Source: Flavobacterium sp. J372 | Lineage (GTDB): Bacteria; Bacteroidota; Bacteroidia; Flavobacteriales; Flavobacteriaceae | Assembly: GCF_024699965.1 (NCBI RefSeq) | Contig: NZ_JAJOMZ010000004.1 | Location: 2,106,001-2,170,000 of the forward strand | Direction of reading: 5' to 3' | Length of the DNA: 64,000 nt | Position numbers and translations under genes: made by a program | Shown: in pieces, positions 10,237 through 20,087 of the stretch | Position numbering within the stretch: position 1 is the stretch's first letter | Layout of the letters: each line of letters begins with the position of its first letter | Notes under the pieces: generated by a model | Told to the model about the DNA's origin: nothing | Seen by the model: the letters and a program-made list of their open reading frames with translations, nothing else | Databases searched by the model: none

Positions 10237-12369
10237 TTAGTTTTTAATTCCTTCCAAATCGAGTAAAAAACTGTACTCTTTTGCAACCTCTTTTAATGCC
10301 TCAAATCGCCCTGAAGCACCGCCATGCCCTGCGTCCATGTTTGTATCCAGGAAAAGCAGGTTATTATCAGTCTTCATGGTTCTTAGCTTAGCAACCCATT
10401 TAGCCGGCTCCCAGTACTGCACCTGAGAATCATGAAGGCCTGTAGTTACAAGCATGTTAGGGTATTTTTGAGCTTTTACATTATCATATGGCGAATATGA
10501 CTTCATATACTCATAATACTGCTTATCATTCGGGTTGCCCCATTCGTCATACTCCCCCGTAGTAAGCGGTATGCTGTCATCAAGCATTGTCGTGATTACA
10601 TCAACAAACGGTACCTGTGCAATAACACCACGGTACAGTTCAGGAGCCATATTCACCACAGCGCCCATAAGCAATCCGCCGGCACTGCCGCCTTCAGCAT
10701 ATAAGTGCTCAGGCGAGGTATAATTTTCAGCTATTACAAATTTCGAGCAATCAATGAAATCGGTAAATGTATTTTTCTTTTTAAGGAGCTTACCATTTTC
10801 ATACCATTCGCGTCCCAGGTCTTCCCCACCCCTTATGTGTGCTATAGCATAAATAAAGCCCCTGTCAAGCAGGCTTAGTCTTATCGATGAAAAATATGCA
10901 TCCATAGATGCTCCGTAAGATCCGTAAGCATAAAGCAGTAATGGATTTTTACCATCTTTCTTAATGCCTTTGCGATATACCATAGAAATCGGAATCTTCG
11001 TACCATCCTGTGCAGTAGCCCAAACACGCTCTTCAACATAATTGTTTTTGTCGAATTTACCCCCAAGTACTTCCTGCTCTTTCAATATAGTCTTTTCTTT
11101 TGTCTTCATGTTGAAGTCAATAACTGATGATGGCGTGGCAAGTGACTGGTAGCTATAACGCACAATATCCGTGTCGAAATCTACATTCGTAGTTGTACCG
11201 GCCGAATATGTCTCGCTGTCAAACGGCAGGTAGTACTCCCCTTTTCCGTTCCATGGCATTATGCGCAGTTTGTAAAGGCCGTTGTTTCTTTCGGTTACAA
11301 CAAGGTAATTTTTAAAGATTTCAATATCTTCAAGCAATACATCTTTACGGTGAGATATAAGGTCTTTCCAGTTTTCTTTAGTTGTAGCTGTTTCGGGCGC
11401 GGTCATCAGCTTAAAGTTGGTAGCCTTATCTTTGTTAGTCACTATGTACCATTTGTCGCCATAGTGCGCAATGCTATACTCCAATCCGCGGGTACGTGGC
11501 TGGAAAACTTTAAATTCACCATCAGGCTTTTTAGCATCAAGTATACGGTATTCAGAGGTTAATGTGCTGCCGGAGCCGATAACTAAGTATTTCTTTGATT
11601 TTTCTTTATAAACAAAAGTATTATAGGTGTCATCTTTTTCATGAAATACCAATACATCGTTTTTTACATCAGTCCCTAATTTGTGCTTATAAATTTTATC
11701 TGAACGCAGCGTAACAGCATCTTTACGTGTATAGAAAAGTGTTTTATTGTCTCCTGCCCATGTAGAGCCTCCTGTTGTATTCTCAATCTTTAGCGGGAGT
11801 ACCTCATTGGTTTCAAGATTCTTTACCTGTATGGTATATTGCCTGCGCGATACAGTGTCTATGCCAAAGGCAGCCCACTTGTTATCTTCGCTTATATTCA
11901 TTCCGCCGAGATGGAAATAAGCATGTCCCTTTGCAAGTTCATTACAGTCGAAAAGAATTTCTTCTTTTGCGCTCATACTGCCCTTTTTTCGTGAATATAT
12001 AGGATAATCTTTTCCTTTTTCAAATCGGGTTATATAGTAATATCCATTATAAAAATAAGGTACAGATGAGTCGTCTTCCTTTATCCTTGCTTTCATTTCC
12101 TGAAAAAGATCTGCCTTCAGCTTGTCGGTGTGGGCCGTCATCTTTTTGTAGTACTCATTTTCTTTATTCAGGTAATCAATTACTTCTTTATTTTCGCGCT
12201 CATTGAGCCAATAGTAATTATCTGTACGCACATCACCGTGCTTTTCAAGTGTTTTAGGCTTTATAGCAGCCTTAGGCGGAGTAATGTTTACGCTCATTTG
12301 AGGTTTGCTGGTTTGGGCATTTGTGGCAAAAATAACACAAACGCAACTTACAAAAAGGTGTTTTTTCAT
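10237..12369 (-). CDS. S9 family peptidase (oligopeptidase B-like), secreted
   Basis: 710 residues. ATG 12369 starts a signal peptide (MKKHLFVSCVCVIFATNA). The beta-propeller opens with EKHGDVRTDNYYWLNERENKEVIDYL and runs to about residue 430. The alpha/beta hydrolase domain then shows the nucleophile motif GGSAGGLLMG, an aspartate in TGLHDSQVQYWEPAKW and the histidine in DAGHGGASGRF, completing Ser-Asp-His. It cleaves short peptides, after basic residues in classic oligopeptidase B. The longer start at 12429 would place 20 odd residues before the signal and is rejected. Confidence 0.92.
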   Translation of the reverse strand: MKKHLFVSCVCVIFATNAQTSKPQMSVNITPPKAAIKPKTLEKHGDVRTDNYYWLNERENKEVIDYLNKENEYYKKMTAHTDKLKADLFQEMKARIKEDDSSVPYFYNGYYYITRFEKGKDYPIYSRKKGSMSAKEEILFDCNELAKGHAYFHLGGMNISEDNKWAAFGIDTVSRRQYTIQVKNLETNEVLPLKIENTTGGSTWAGDNKTLFYTRKDAVTLRSDKIYKHKLGTDVKNDVLVFHEKDDTYNTFVYKEKSKKYLVIGSGSTLTSEYRILDAKKPDGEFKVFQPRTRGLEYSIAHYGDKWYIVTNKDKATNFKLMTAPETATTKENWKDLISHRKDVLLEDIEIFKNYLVVTERNNGLYKLRIMPWNGKGEYYLPFDSETYSAGTTTNVDFDTDIVRYSYQSLATPSSVIDFNMKTKEKTILKEQEVLGGKFDKNNYVEERVWATAQDGTKIPISMVYRKGIKKDGKNPLLLYAYGSYGASMDAYFSSIRLSLLDRGFIYAIAHIRGGEDLGREWYENGKLLKKKNTFTDFIDCSKFVIAENYTSPEHLYAEGGSAGGLLMGAVVNMAPELYRGVIAQVPFVDVITTMLDDSIPLTTGEYDEWGNPNDKQYYEYMKSYSPYDNVKAQKYPNMLVTTGLHDSQVQYWEPAKWVAKLRTMKTDNNLLFLDTNMDAGHGGASGRFEALKEVAKEYSFLLDLEGIKN

Positions 12370-12380
12370 TCTTTTAAGAA

Positions 12381-12412
12381 TTGGGATATAACTTTGCAAT
12401 TTAATACATTTG
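12381..12412 (+). promoter_or_regulatory. Promoter of ybaB
   Basis: TTG at 12381-12383 and TACATTTG at 12405-12412 with a 21-base spacer fit the Bacteroidetes consensus. The gene starts at 12444. Confidence 0.65.
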
Positions 12413-12443
12413 TAAATATATATTAACAATAAATTCTGTAAAA

Positions 12444-12766
12444 ATGTTCGGAGATATCATGGGTATGATGGGTAAACTGCAGGAAACCCAGAAAAAAATT
12501 GAAGAGACTAAAAAAGGCTTGATACCGTACTTGTTGATGAGCAAAGCACTGATGGCCTCATGAAGGTTACGTTAACTGCAAATCGCGAAATAAAATCTGT
12601 AAATATTGACGATTCTCTGCTTGAAGATAAAGAACAGCTTGAAGATTATTTGGTGCTCGTGCTTAATAAAGCCATAGCTAAAGCAACATCTGTAAATGAA
12701 GCCGAGCTTGGCGCTGTTGCAAAAGACGGGATGCCGAATATTCCGGGGCTTGATCTTTTTAAATAA
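12444..12766 (+). CDS. ybaB: YbaB/EbfC family nucleoid-associated protein, frameshifted
   Basis: A small DNA-binding protein of about 107 residues that dimerises and coats DNA. The start [24 protein letters not shown] is typical of the flavobacterial form. The downstream frame continues [39 protein letters not shown] ... GLDLFK. The two join if the A6 run at 12510-12515 is A7 ([20 protein letters not shown]). No recR/dnaX neighbour is seen. The break is more likely an error than a loss, since both sides are fully conserved. Confidence 0.88.
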
Positions 12767-12787
12767 TAAATTAAACCAAATAAAATT

Positions 12788-14058
12788 GTGAAAAAGTTAA
12801 GTAAAATCTGCCTTCTGGCAATCCTCGGATTATTGTCCTGTAATGATGATGACAGCGGCACTCCTGCACCAAATGAGCCTGTACAACTTACTGAAAATGT
12901 AGAAGTGTATAATGGCGCTCTTATTGATGACAGCTATGCCTTAGCTATAGAACTGGGGCAAAAAAAGTGTATTTGCTCAACAAGCAGGGCGAGAAAAAAC
13001 GCGAATGGAATTTTGACCTCAATACCGGTAATGATGTTGAGCTTCTGGATAACGGGAAACTAATGGCTATGTTCCGCTCACCTAACACAGCGTTTTCTTT
13101 TGGAGGATTCGGAGGCGTTTTAAAAGTAATTAACCCTGACGGAACTACTGACTGGGAAATGACTTATGCTGATGAAAACAAGCTTGCCCACCATGATTTT
13201 GAGCGATTACCAAACGGCAACTTTCTTTTAATCGCGTGGGAAAAAGTATCTGCGGATGTGGCACAGCAAAACGGTGCAAATACACAAAACCCTATTTATC
13301 CTGAAACAATTGTTGAAATCAACCCTGCAACTATGCAGGTTGTATGGGAGTGGCACAGTTTTGACCATATAGTGCAAGATCATGACAGTACAAAAGATAA
13401 TTTCGGTGTGGTTGCAAATAATCCGCAACTGATCAATATAAATTACCAAATGGCCGAAAATGGCAATATTATGCATGCCAACGGTATTGATTATGATGCC
13501 CAGCGTGATGTTATTTACCTCTCTGTAAATTTCTTTAGCGAAGTTTGGGTTATAGACCATAGCACCACAACAGCTCAGGCAGCATCACATTCCGGCGGTA
13601 ATTACAATAAAGGCGGAGATTTGCTATACCGATTTGGCAATCCGGAGGCTTATAACAATACCCATGGTACACGTATGTTCTACAGCGTTCACCATCCTAA
13701 TTTACTCGGTACAAATGTGCCCGGAAGCGGAAACATACTTATTTATAACAATGGCAGTAATATTTCACAGTCAAAAGTATACGAATTGAAAATGCCCACC
13801 ACTTTTAACCTACTGCCAAACACAAATAATGAACCTCAGGTAATATGGAGTTTTACCGACCCTGAACTTTTCTATGACAGGGTTTCCGGTGCTGTAAGGC
13901 TAAAAAATGGCAACACACTTATTTGTGAAGGCGGTTATGGCTTTTGGGAAGTTGCACCCGACGGTACTGTAGTTTGGAAATACAAAGGCGAAGTGCCGTT
14001 TTGGCGAGTATACGGTATTGAGAAAAATTCTCCGGGCATACAGGCTTTAGGATTGTAA
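12788..14058 (+). CDS. Arylsulfotransferase (ASST)-like lipoprotein, frameshifted
   Basis: A GTG start gives a lipoprotein signal ending in LLSCNDDD (lipobox cysteine near residue 20). After the break the protein reads as a beta-propeller with ASST-family features: GEKKREWNFDLNTGNDVELLDNGKLMAM, HHDFERLPNGNFLLIAWE, VVWEWHSFDHI, ENGNIMHANGIDYDAQRD and a final ICEGGYGFWEVAPDGTVVWKY. Frames join if the A7 run at 12960-12966 is A8 (QKKVYLLNKQGEKK). Corrected length is about 423 residues. Arylsulfotransferases move sulfate between phenols; I cannot say if this one is active. Confidence 0.78.
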
Positions 14059-14081
14059 TTAACCTCGAGTTAGAAAAATTT

Positions 14082-14120
14082 AAAACGCCCGGGAGAATTA
14101 ATTTCTGTCGGGCGTTTTTT
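14082..14120 (+). terminator. Terminator between the ASST-like and threonine aldolase genes
   Basis: A 10-bp stem AAAACGCCCG / CGGGCGTTTT (14082-14091 with 14109-14118) is followed by T residues. It lies between convergent genes and may work both ways. Confidence 0.75.
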
Positions 14121-14126
14121 ATGGAT

Positions 14127-15152
14127 TTATAGTGTAAGTTTACTAAACGTTTCCAGCACATACTGGTGCATTACTTCCTTATAGTCCAGATGGGTAACAA
14201 TACGCATTTTGCCGTGGCCCATTGTGCTTATATGGATGTTCTTCTGCTTCAGCTTTTCTATCAGCGCTTTTTCATTGTATTGTGGTTGTATTGCAAAAAT
14301 AAGTATGTTGGTCTCAACGGGTTCTACGCTTGCAATCCAAGGCAATTGCTCAAGGAAATGTGCAATTTCTTTGGCCCTTCGATGATCTTCTTCAAGTCGG
14401 CTTACGTTGTTTTGAAGGGCATATAATCCGGCTGCGGCAAGATAGCCTGCCTGCCTCATACCACCACCCAAAATTTTGCGAATGCGCAACGCCTTATCCA
14501 TATCCTTTTTGTCGCCTATAAGCAGCGAACCTACCGGCGCACCAAGTCCTTTACTCAGGCAGACTGATATTGTATCAAATAACTCCCCAAACTGTTTAGG
14601 GTGCTGCCTTTTGGCCACAATCGCATTCCAGATCCTGGCGCCGTCAAGGTGGTATTTCAGGTTGTTTTGTTTGCAGACTTCGCGAATCTGCTTCATCGCT
14701 TCAATATCATAGCAAGCTCCCCCACCCTTGTTGGTAGTGTTTTCCAGGCTTACAAGAGATGTAAGCGGGCTGTGGTAAAAATCAGGAGGGTTTATAGCTA
14801 CAGCTACCTGTTGGGCCGTGATCATGCCCCTGTGGCCGTCTACAAGCGCACAAGATACACCGCTGTTAAAAGATGCACCACCCCCTTCATAATGAAAAAT
14901 GTGCGCCCATTTATCGCAAATAACCTGCTCACCCGGGTTGGTATGCAGCTTTATAGCAGTTTGGTTGGCCATGGTACCCGATGGAAAAAATAAAGCAGCC
15001 TCACGCCCGAATAGTGATGCTACGGTTTCTTCAAGCTCATTTACGGTTGGGTCGCTCTTGTACACATCATCACCCACTTTTGCCCTGAACATATGCTGCA
15101 GCATTTCGTGCCCGGGACGTGTTACCGTATCGCTTACTAAATTTATTTCCAT
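14127..15152 (-). CDS. ltaE: Low-specificity L-threonine aldolase
   Basis: Cleaves threonine (and allo-threonine) to glycine and acetaldehyde with PLP. 341 residues starting MEINLVSDTVTRPGHEM. Family motifs follow: VGDDVYKSDPTVNELEE, ALFFPSGTMANQTAIKLH, HIFHYEGGG, LHLDGARIWNA (read here as YHLDGARIWNA) and the PLP lysine in ISVCLSKGLGAPVGSLL. The C-terminal small domain ends near TMGHGKMRIVTHLDY. ATG 15152 fits the family; 12 upstream residues are not conserved. It is divergent from prfB with only 50 bases between starts. Confidence 0.93.
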   Translation of the reverse strand: MEINLVSDTVTRPGHEMLQHMFRAKVGDDVYKSDPTVNELEETVASLFGREAALFFPSGTMANQTAIKLHTNPGEQVICDKWAHIFHYEGGGASFNSGVSCALVDGHRGMITAQQVAVAINPPDFYHSPLTSLVSLENTTNKGGGACYDIEAMKQIREVCKQNNLKYHLDGARIWNAIVAKRQHPKQFGELFDTISVCLSKGLGAPVGSLLIGDKKDMDKALRIRKILGGGMRQAGYLAAAGLYALQNNVSRLEEDHRRAKEIAHFLEQLPWIASVEPVETNILIFAIQPQYNEKALIEKLKQKNIHISTMGHGKMRIVTHLDYKEVMHQYVLETFSKLTL

Positions 15153-15202
15153 ACTTTTTGAAAAGGATAGCTTACTTTTGCAATACAAAACTACATTAAT
15201 TT

Positions 15203-16301
15203 ATGACAAATACCGAACAAATAAAAGGTATTATAGAGCGCCTTGGTGCGCTGAGGAGGTATCTTTGACATCGATAGAAAGCTCATTGAGATAACCAACG
15301 AAGAAGAGAAAACCTACGCCCCTGATTTTTGGAACAATGCCAAAGAGGCTGAGCTAATCATGCAGGGCCTGCGCTCAAAAAAGAAGTGGGTAGAAGATTA
15401 CAATAAAGCCAATAACCTGGCAGAAGAGCTACAGATTGTATACGAGTTTTTTAAGGAAGGCGATGCCACCGAAGAAGAACTTGATAGCCAGTATGAGCAG
15501 ACTGTGGAGCACCTTGAAAACCTTGAATTCCGCAATATGCTTAGCGATGAGGGCGACAGCATGAGCGCGGTATTGCAGATTACTGCAGGAGCCGGGGGCA
15601 CTGAGAGTTGTGACTGGGCCAGTATGCTTATGCGCATGTACATGATGTGGGGCGAAAAACAAGGCTACAAGATTAAAGAGCTAAACTACCAGGCGGGTGA
15701 CGTGGCGGGAATAAAAACCGTAACGCTTGAGTTTGAGGGAGAATATTCTTTCGGCTGGCTTAAGGGCGAAAATGGCGTACACAGGCTGGTACGCATATCT
15801 CCGTTTGACAGCAATGCCAAGCGCCATACTTCGTTTGCATCTGTGTATGTCTACCCGTTGGCTGATGATACAATCGAAATTGAAATTAGCCCGGCAGACA
15901 TTTCCTGGGAAACCATGCGAAGCAGCGGCGCCGGAGGTCAGAACGTAAACAAGGTGGAAACTGCAGTACGGCTGCGCCACCACCCTACCGGAATTATTAT
16001 TGAAAACTCTGAAACACGCTCACAGCTTGATAATAAAACTAAGGCAATGCAGCTCTTAAAATCTCAGTTATATGAGATTGAACTTAAGAAACGGCAGGCC
16101 ATGCGTGATGAAATAGAGGCTAACAAGATGAAGATTGAGTGGGGTTCACAGATACGTAACTATGTTATGCATCCCTACAAATTAGTAAAAGATGTACGGA
16201 CACAATATGAAACCAGCGATGCTGAAGGAGTAATGAACGGAAATCTTGACGGCTTCCTGAAAGCATATCTTATGATGATGGGGCAGCGGACAGAAGATTA
16301 A
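15203..16301 (+). CDS. prfB: Peptide chain release factor 2 (programmed +1 frameshift)
   Basis: RF2 recognises UAA and UGA and triggers peptide release. The gene starts [21 protein letters not shown] at 15203, meets an in-frame TGA at 15266-15268, and continues one base further as [22 protein letters not shown]. The body shows [15 protein letters not shown] and the catalytic GGQ motif in [20 protein letters not shown], which is the peptidyl-tRNA hydrolysis loop. About 365 residues. The frameshift here is natural autoregulation, unlike the homopolymer breaks elsewhere in the window. Confidence 0.96.
15251..15269 (+). promoter_or_regulatory. RF2 programmed frameshift site
   Basis: An internal Shine-Dalgarno-like AGGAGG is followed by TAT CTT TGA C. 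The ribosome pauses at the weakly terminated UGA when RF2 is scarce, and the CTT tRNA slips +1 to TTT. The layout matches the classic prfB site; AGGAGG replaces the E. coli AGGGGG. Confidence 0.93.
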
Positions 16302-16316
16302 GTACATTAACCATAT

Positions 16317-16352
16317 AATCCGTACAAAAACTTATATTGTACGGATTATTGT
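16317..16352 (+). terminator. Terminator after prfB
   Basis: An 11-bp perfect stem AATCCGTACAA / TTGTACGGATT (16317-16327 with 16337-16347) followed by a short T-rich tail. Confidence 0.75.
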
Positions 16353-16468
16353 TTTTAAAGGTTATGTTTTATCACCTGTTAGGTTACAACATTTTGCCAT
16401 TTAACAGTTTATTACAAATAATGTGTTAATTTCGTACTACACCACTTTTAGGAGTTGTAAACCTCTTT

Positions 16469-17691
16469 ATGCCGTATAAGCAAATAGTATCTTTAATCCC
16501 GGAAAATGATGCCGCCAGGCTAGAAAAGCTCTATGAGTATCGTATACTTGATACACACAGCGAAGATACTTTTGATAAAATAGCCCTTATGGCTGCCCAG
16601 ATATTTGACGCCCAAAGCGCATTTATTGTTTTTGTGGATAAAGAGCGTGTTTTTATTAAATCAAATTTAAGCGCACTCCCTTTGTCTGAAGTGCCGCGGA
16701 ACGAAAGTCTTTCGTCGGTAACAATATTACGTGACGAGCCAACCGTTATTAACGACACAACTAAAGAGAATTTCCTAATCAATAACCCTATTATCGCCCT
16801 TGAGGGAGGTATCCGCTTTTTTGCAGGTGTGCCTCTAAAAACTCCTGAAGGATATAATGTGGGCGTAATATGTGTATGTGATTCAGAACCACGTGATGCT
16901 TCTGAAAAACAGCTTGACATGCTTGGGTCTCTGTCAAGAATAGTGATTGACAAGCTTGAAAACCGCCTGCGCTACCGTAAAACTGTTGAGTCTCATGTTG
17001 ACCTGATGAACATAGCGCTGCACGAGATAAAAAATCCGTTGGCATCCATAAACCTTGCGAATGATATCATGGCTAAAGATGCCACATCTGTAATACGCAT
17101 GACCGATATGATAAAATCGGCAGTCGGGAGGATACAAAGTAAGTTAACCAGCTTACTGAAACATCATGAGCATGAAGAAACGGAGCTTAAACTCTCTATT
17201 GAGGAAATTGACCTTAAAAAATGTTTGTGAGGCTAATACATAATTTTGAATTACTTGCTTTTCGTAAAAATCAGCGTATAATTCTTGATTGTGAAGATGA
17301 CGTACCACTTATATCTGCCGACTGGGGCAAAATAAGTGATGTTATGCATAACCTTCTCAGCAATGCGATAAAATACTCATATCCTGATTCAACCATACAT
17401 ATTATCTGCCGCAATGATGATGACAGGGTTTATATTGAGGTAAAAGATGAAGGACAGGGATTAAGTAGTGACGACCTGGAGAGGCTTTTTACAAAATTTG
17501 CAAAACTAAGTTCTAAACCAACAGGCAGGGAAACCTCAAACGGCCTGGGGCTTTCAATAACAAAGTCTTTGGTTGAGCTGCACAACGGGTCTATCGAAGC
17601 TATTAGTGAAGGTAAAGGCAGAGGTACATCTTTTATTGTAAGGCTGCCGTACCAGTATCATAAAATATCTAACATGGCCGGGGTGGCTTAA
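16469..17691 (+). CDS. GAF-domain sensor histidine kinase (copy 1), frameshifted
   Basis: A soluble sensor kinase of about 408 residues. The N-terminal GAF domain (about 20-170: YRILDTHSEDTFDKIALMAAQIFDAQSAFIVFVD) is followed by a HisKA helix with H-box LHEIKNPLASINLAN. The ATPase follows with N-box NLLSNAIKYSY, G1 DEGQGL and G2 NGLGLSITKSL. The break lies in the A6 run before ATGTTTGTGAGG (about 17217-17222); A7 reads DLKKMFVRLIHNFELL, matching the paralogue downstream. No receiver or transmembrane segment. The partner regulator is not adjacent. Confidence 0.85.
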
Positions 17692-17729
17692 ATTTAAATC
17701 TGTATCTTTAGGATAAAATAAAAAACTGA

Positions 17730-18944
17730 TTGGGCACTAAAAGCGACATACAATATATAAAGCCGAAATCTATCATTCCTGAAAATGAAAAAGAAAGGCT
17801 TGAAAAGCTACGCGATTATGACGTGCTTGATACATTTCCGGAAGAGGTGTTCGACAATCTTGGCCGGCTCGCAGCACAGGTTTTTGATACACCAAGCGCA
17901 TTTATAACCTTTGTAGATGAAAACCGGGTTTACTTCAAATGCAATATAAGCCCATTACAGGCCAGTGAAGTACAGCGCGGCGACAGCCTTTGTTCACTTG
18001 CTATATTACAGGATAATGTGATGGCCTTTAATGATACACATGATGTACCTGAGCTGATGGAAAACCCATATGTGGCTGCTGAAGGCGGTATACGTTTTTA
18101 TGCCGGGGCTCCACTTAAAACGCCTGAAGGCTATAATGTTGGTACTATTTGCGTTACAGACTCTGTTGAACGTACAGCGACACCAGCACAGCTGGAAATG
18201 CTTTCAACCCTTTCACAGATAATTATTGACAAGCTGGAGAACCGCCTGCGTTACCGAAAAAGTATTGCCGTACAAAACAATCTTATGAATATTGTGCTGC
18301 ACGAAATAAGGAATCCGCTGGCATCAATAAATCTTGCAAATGACATTATAAGGGCTAAAAATCGTGCTTCTGAAAAAATGACGCTGTCTATAAAACAATC
18401 TGTTAACCGTATACAAAAGAAATTATCAGGGCTTTTAAGGCAGGCAGAACTTGATGCTACGCAAGAATTGCTATTTGAAGATATTTCGCTAAAAGAACTG
18501 CTGGTACATATCATGGCCAATTTTGAACTGCTTGCTTCAAGAAAACAACAAAAGTTTGATTTAAGCCTTACTACTGATATTGTACTATATGCTGACAGGG
18601 CAAAAATGACCGATATACTCAACAACCTTATCAGTAACGCAATAAAATATTCATACAAAGGCTCTGTGATTCATATATCAGCTGAAGAAAATGATAAAGA
18701 AATTATCATTGAAGTACGAGATGACGGCCAGGGCCTTGAAGATGCTGATGTGCCAATACTTTTTAAAAAATTTGCCAAGCTCAGCTCCCGGCCTACAGAC
18801 AAAGAATCATCATACGGGCTGGGACTTAATGTAACAAAATCATTGGTTGAGCTTCATAGCGGCACAATCGAGGCTGCAAGTGAAGGTAAAGGCAAAGGTA
18901 CAGCCTTTATAATAAGGCTTCCTAAGCTACATAAAACAGAATAA
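17730..18944 (+). CDS. GAF-domain sensor histidine kinase (copy 2)
   Basis: 404 residues, a close paralogue of the preceding kinase with the same layout: IIPENEKERLEKLRDYDVLDTFPEEVFDNL then a GAF domain, H-box LHEIRNPLASINLAN (about 185-200), N-box NLISNAIKYSY, G1 DDGQGLE and G2 YGLGLNVTKSL. It lacks transmembrane segments. The start is a TTG 38 bases after copy 1, so both are probably one operon from a tandem duplication. Its intact frame gives the reference for repairing copy 1. Confidence 0.88.
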   Translation: MGTKSDIQYIKPKSIIPENEKERLEKLRDYDVLDTFPEEVFDNLGRLAAQVFDTPSAFITFVDENRVYFKCNISPLQASEVQRGDSLCSLAILQDNVMAFNDTHDVPELMENPYVAAEGGIRFYAGAPLKTPEGYNVGTICVTDSVERTATPAQLEMLSTLSQIIIDKLENRLRYRKSIAVQNNLMNIVLHEIRNPLASINLANDIIRAKNRASEKMTLSIKQSVNRIQKKLSGLLRQAELDATQELLFEDISLKELLVHIMANFELLASRKQQKFDLSLTTDIVLYADRAKMTDILNNLISNAIKYSYKGSVIHISAEENDKEIIIEVRDDGQGLEDADVPILFKKFAKLSSRPTDKESSYGLGLNVTKSLVELHSGTIEAASEGKGKGTAFIIRLPKLHKTE

Positions 18945-18945
18945 A

Positions 18946-18980
18946 AAAACTGCTGATTACAATCAGCAGTTTTATTTTCT
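18946..18980. terminator. Bidirectional terminator between the kinase and PiT genes
   Basis: Stem AAAACTGCTGATT / AATCAGCAGTTTT with a short loop, A-rich on the left and T-rich on the right, between convergent genes. Confidence 0.75.
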
Positions 18981-19007
18981 CTGTAAGGAAAATTATCAGG
19001 TAGATTC

Positions 19008-20063
19008 TTAAAACAAACTTATCAATGAGTATACCAAGGCTGCAATAACAGCTGATACCGGTATTGTAAGTACCCATGCCCAAAGCAGGCTTATGGTTAC
19101 CCCCCATCTTACTGCAGAAACCCTTTTAGTGATACCCACACCGATGATAGAACCGGTAATGGTATGCGTTGTTGAAACAGGTATACCTAAATGCTCTGAT
19201 GTATAAAGGGTTATAGCGCCCGCTGTTTCGGCAGCAACACCCTCAAGCGAAGTCACTTTTGTAATTTTTGACCCCATGGTTTTTACAATCTTCCAGCCAC
19301 CGCTCATTGTGCCAAGTCCAATCATAAGGAAACTTACCAGTGGCACCCAGCCCCAATGCGACACAAAATATTTAAATGGATCTTCCGCATTAAGATAATT
19401 AGGGTCAACATCAATATTTGTATGATAGTAAATAACTGCCGCCCCAATAATACCCATCACCTTTTGGGCATCATTAGCGCCATGCCCAAGGCTGAATAGC
19501 GCTGACGATACAAGCTGCAGCCTTTTAAACCATTTATCCGCTTTTGACGGAACCGCTTTCCGGCATATATGCAATATTATAACCGTCAGAAAATAAGCAA
19601 CAAACATACCAATGAGCGGTGCACAAAATATAAAAAGTATGATAGGGATTACCTTTGCGTAGTTAATTACAGTATCAAGATCTCCCCCTATTTTTATGGC
19701 ATGAGCAAGTGCAGCACCCATAAACCCACCGATGAGCGTATGGGATGATGATGATGGTATACCCAGTTTCCAGGTTGCAAGGTTCCACGTAATAGCAGCA
19801 ATAAGCCCGGCAAATATAACTTCAAGCGTGATAAAATCAACACTTACTGTTTTAGCTATAGTGTTACCAATCTTAAACTCACCAATCCAATACTTTGAAA
19901 TAAAATACGCAACAAAGTTAAAGAATGCAGCCCAAAGCACTGCCTGAAACGGCGTAAGTACTTTTGTTGCTACAATGGTTGCAATAGAGTTTGCCGCATC
20001 ATGGAAGCCATTTATGTAGTCAAAAATGAGGGCAAGGACAATGATTATGATAAGAAGCGTCAT
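19008..20063 (-). CDS. PiT-family inorganic phosphate transporter
   Basis: 351-residue inner-membrane protein with about ten hydrophobic helices. Two inverted PiT signatures are visible: FDYINGFHDAANSIATIVATKVL near the N terminus and SLGHGANDAQKVMGIIG in the middle. GIPSSSSHTLIGG and GIPVSTTHTITGSIIGVG are the paired substrate-path motifs. It carries phosphate with protons or sodium. The adjacent upstream gene (25-base gap) encodes the DUF47 partner, the usual pair, so the two are one operon. Confidence 0.93.
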   Translation of the reverse strand: MTLLIIIIVLALIFDYINGFHDAANSIATIVATKVLTPFQAVLWAAFFNFVAYFISKYWIGEFKIGNTIAKTVSVDFITLEVIFAGLIAAITWNLATWKLGIPSSSSHTLIGGFMGAALAHAIKIGGDLDTVINYAKVIPIILFIFCAPLIGMFVAYFLTVIILHICRKAVPSKADKWFKRLQLVSSALFSLGHGANDAQKVMGIIGAAVIYYHTNIDVDPNYLNAEDPFKYFVSHWGWVPLVSFLMIGLGTMSGGWKIVKTMGSKITKVTSLEGVAAETAGAITLYTSEHLGIPVSTTHTITGSIIGVGITKRVSAVRWGVTISLLWAWVLTIPVSAVIAALVYSLISLF

Positions 20064-20087
20064 ATATAGTCAGGTAGATTAGCTTCT

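Noticed and set aside
15203..15268. prfB as a pseudogene
   Set aside because: The in-frame TGA is part of the conserved programmed frameshift site.
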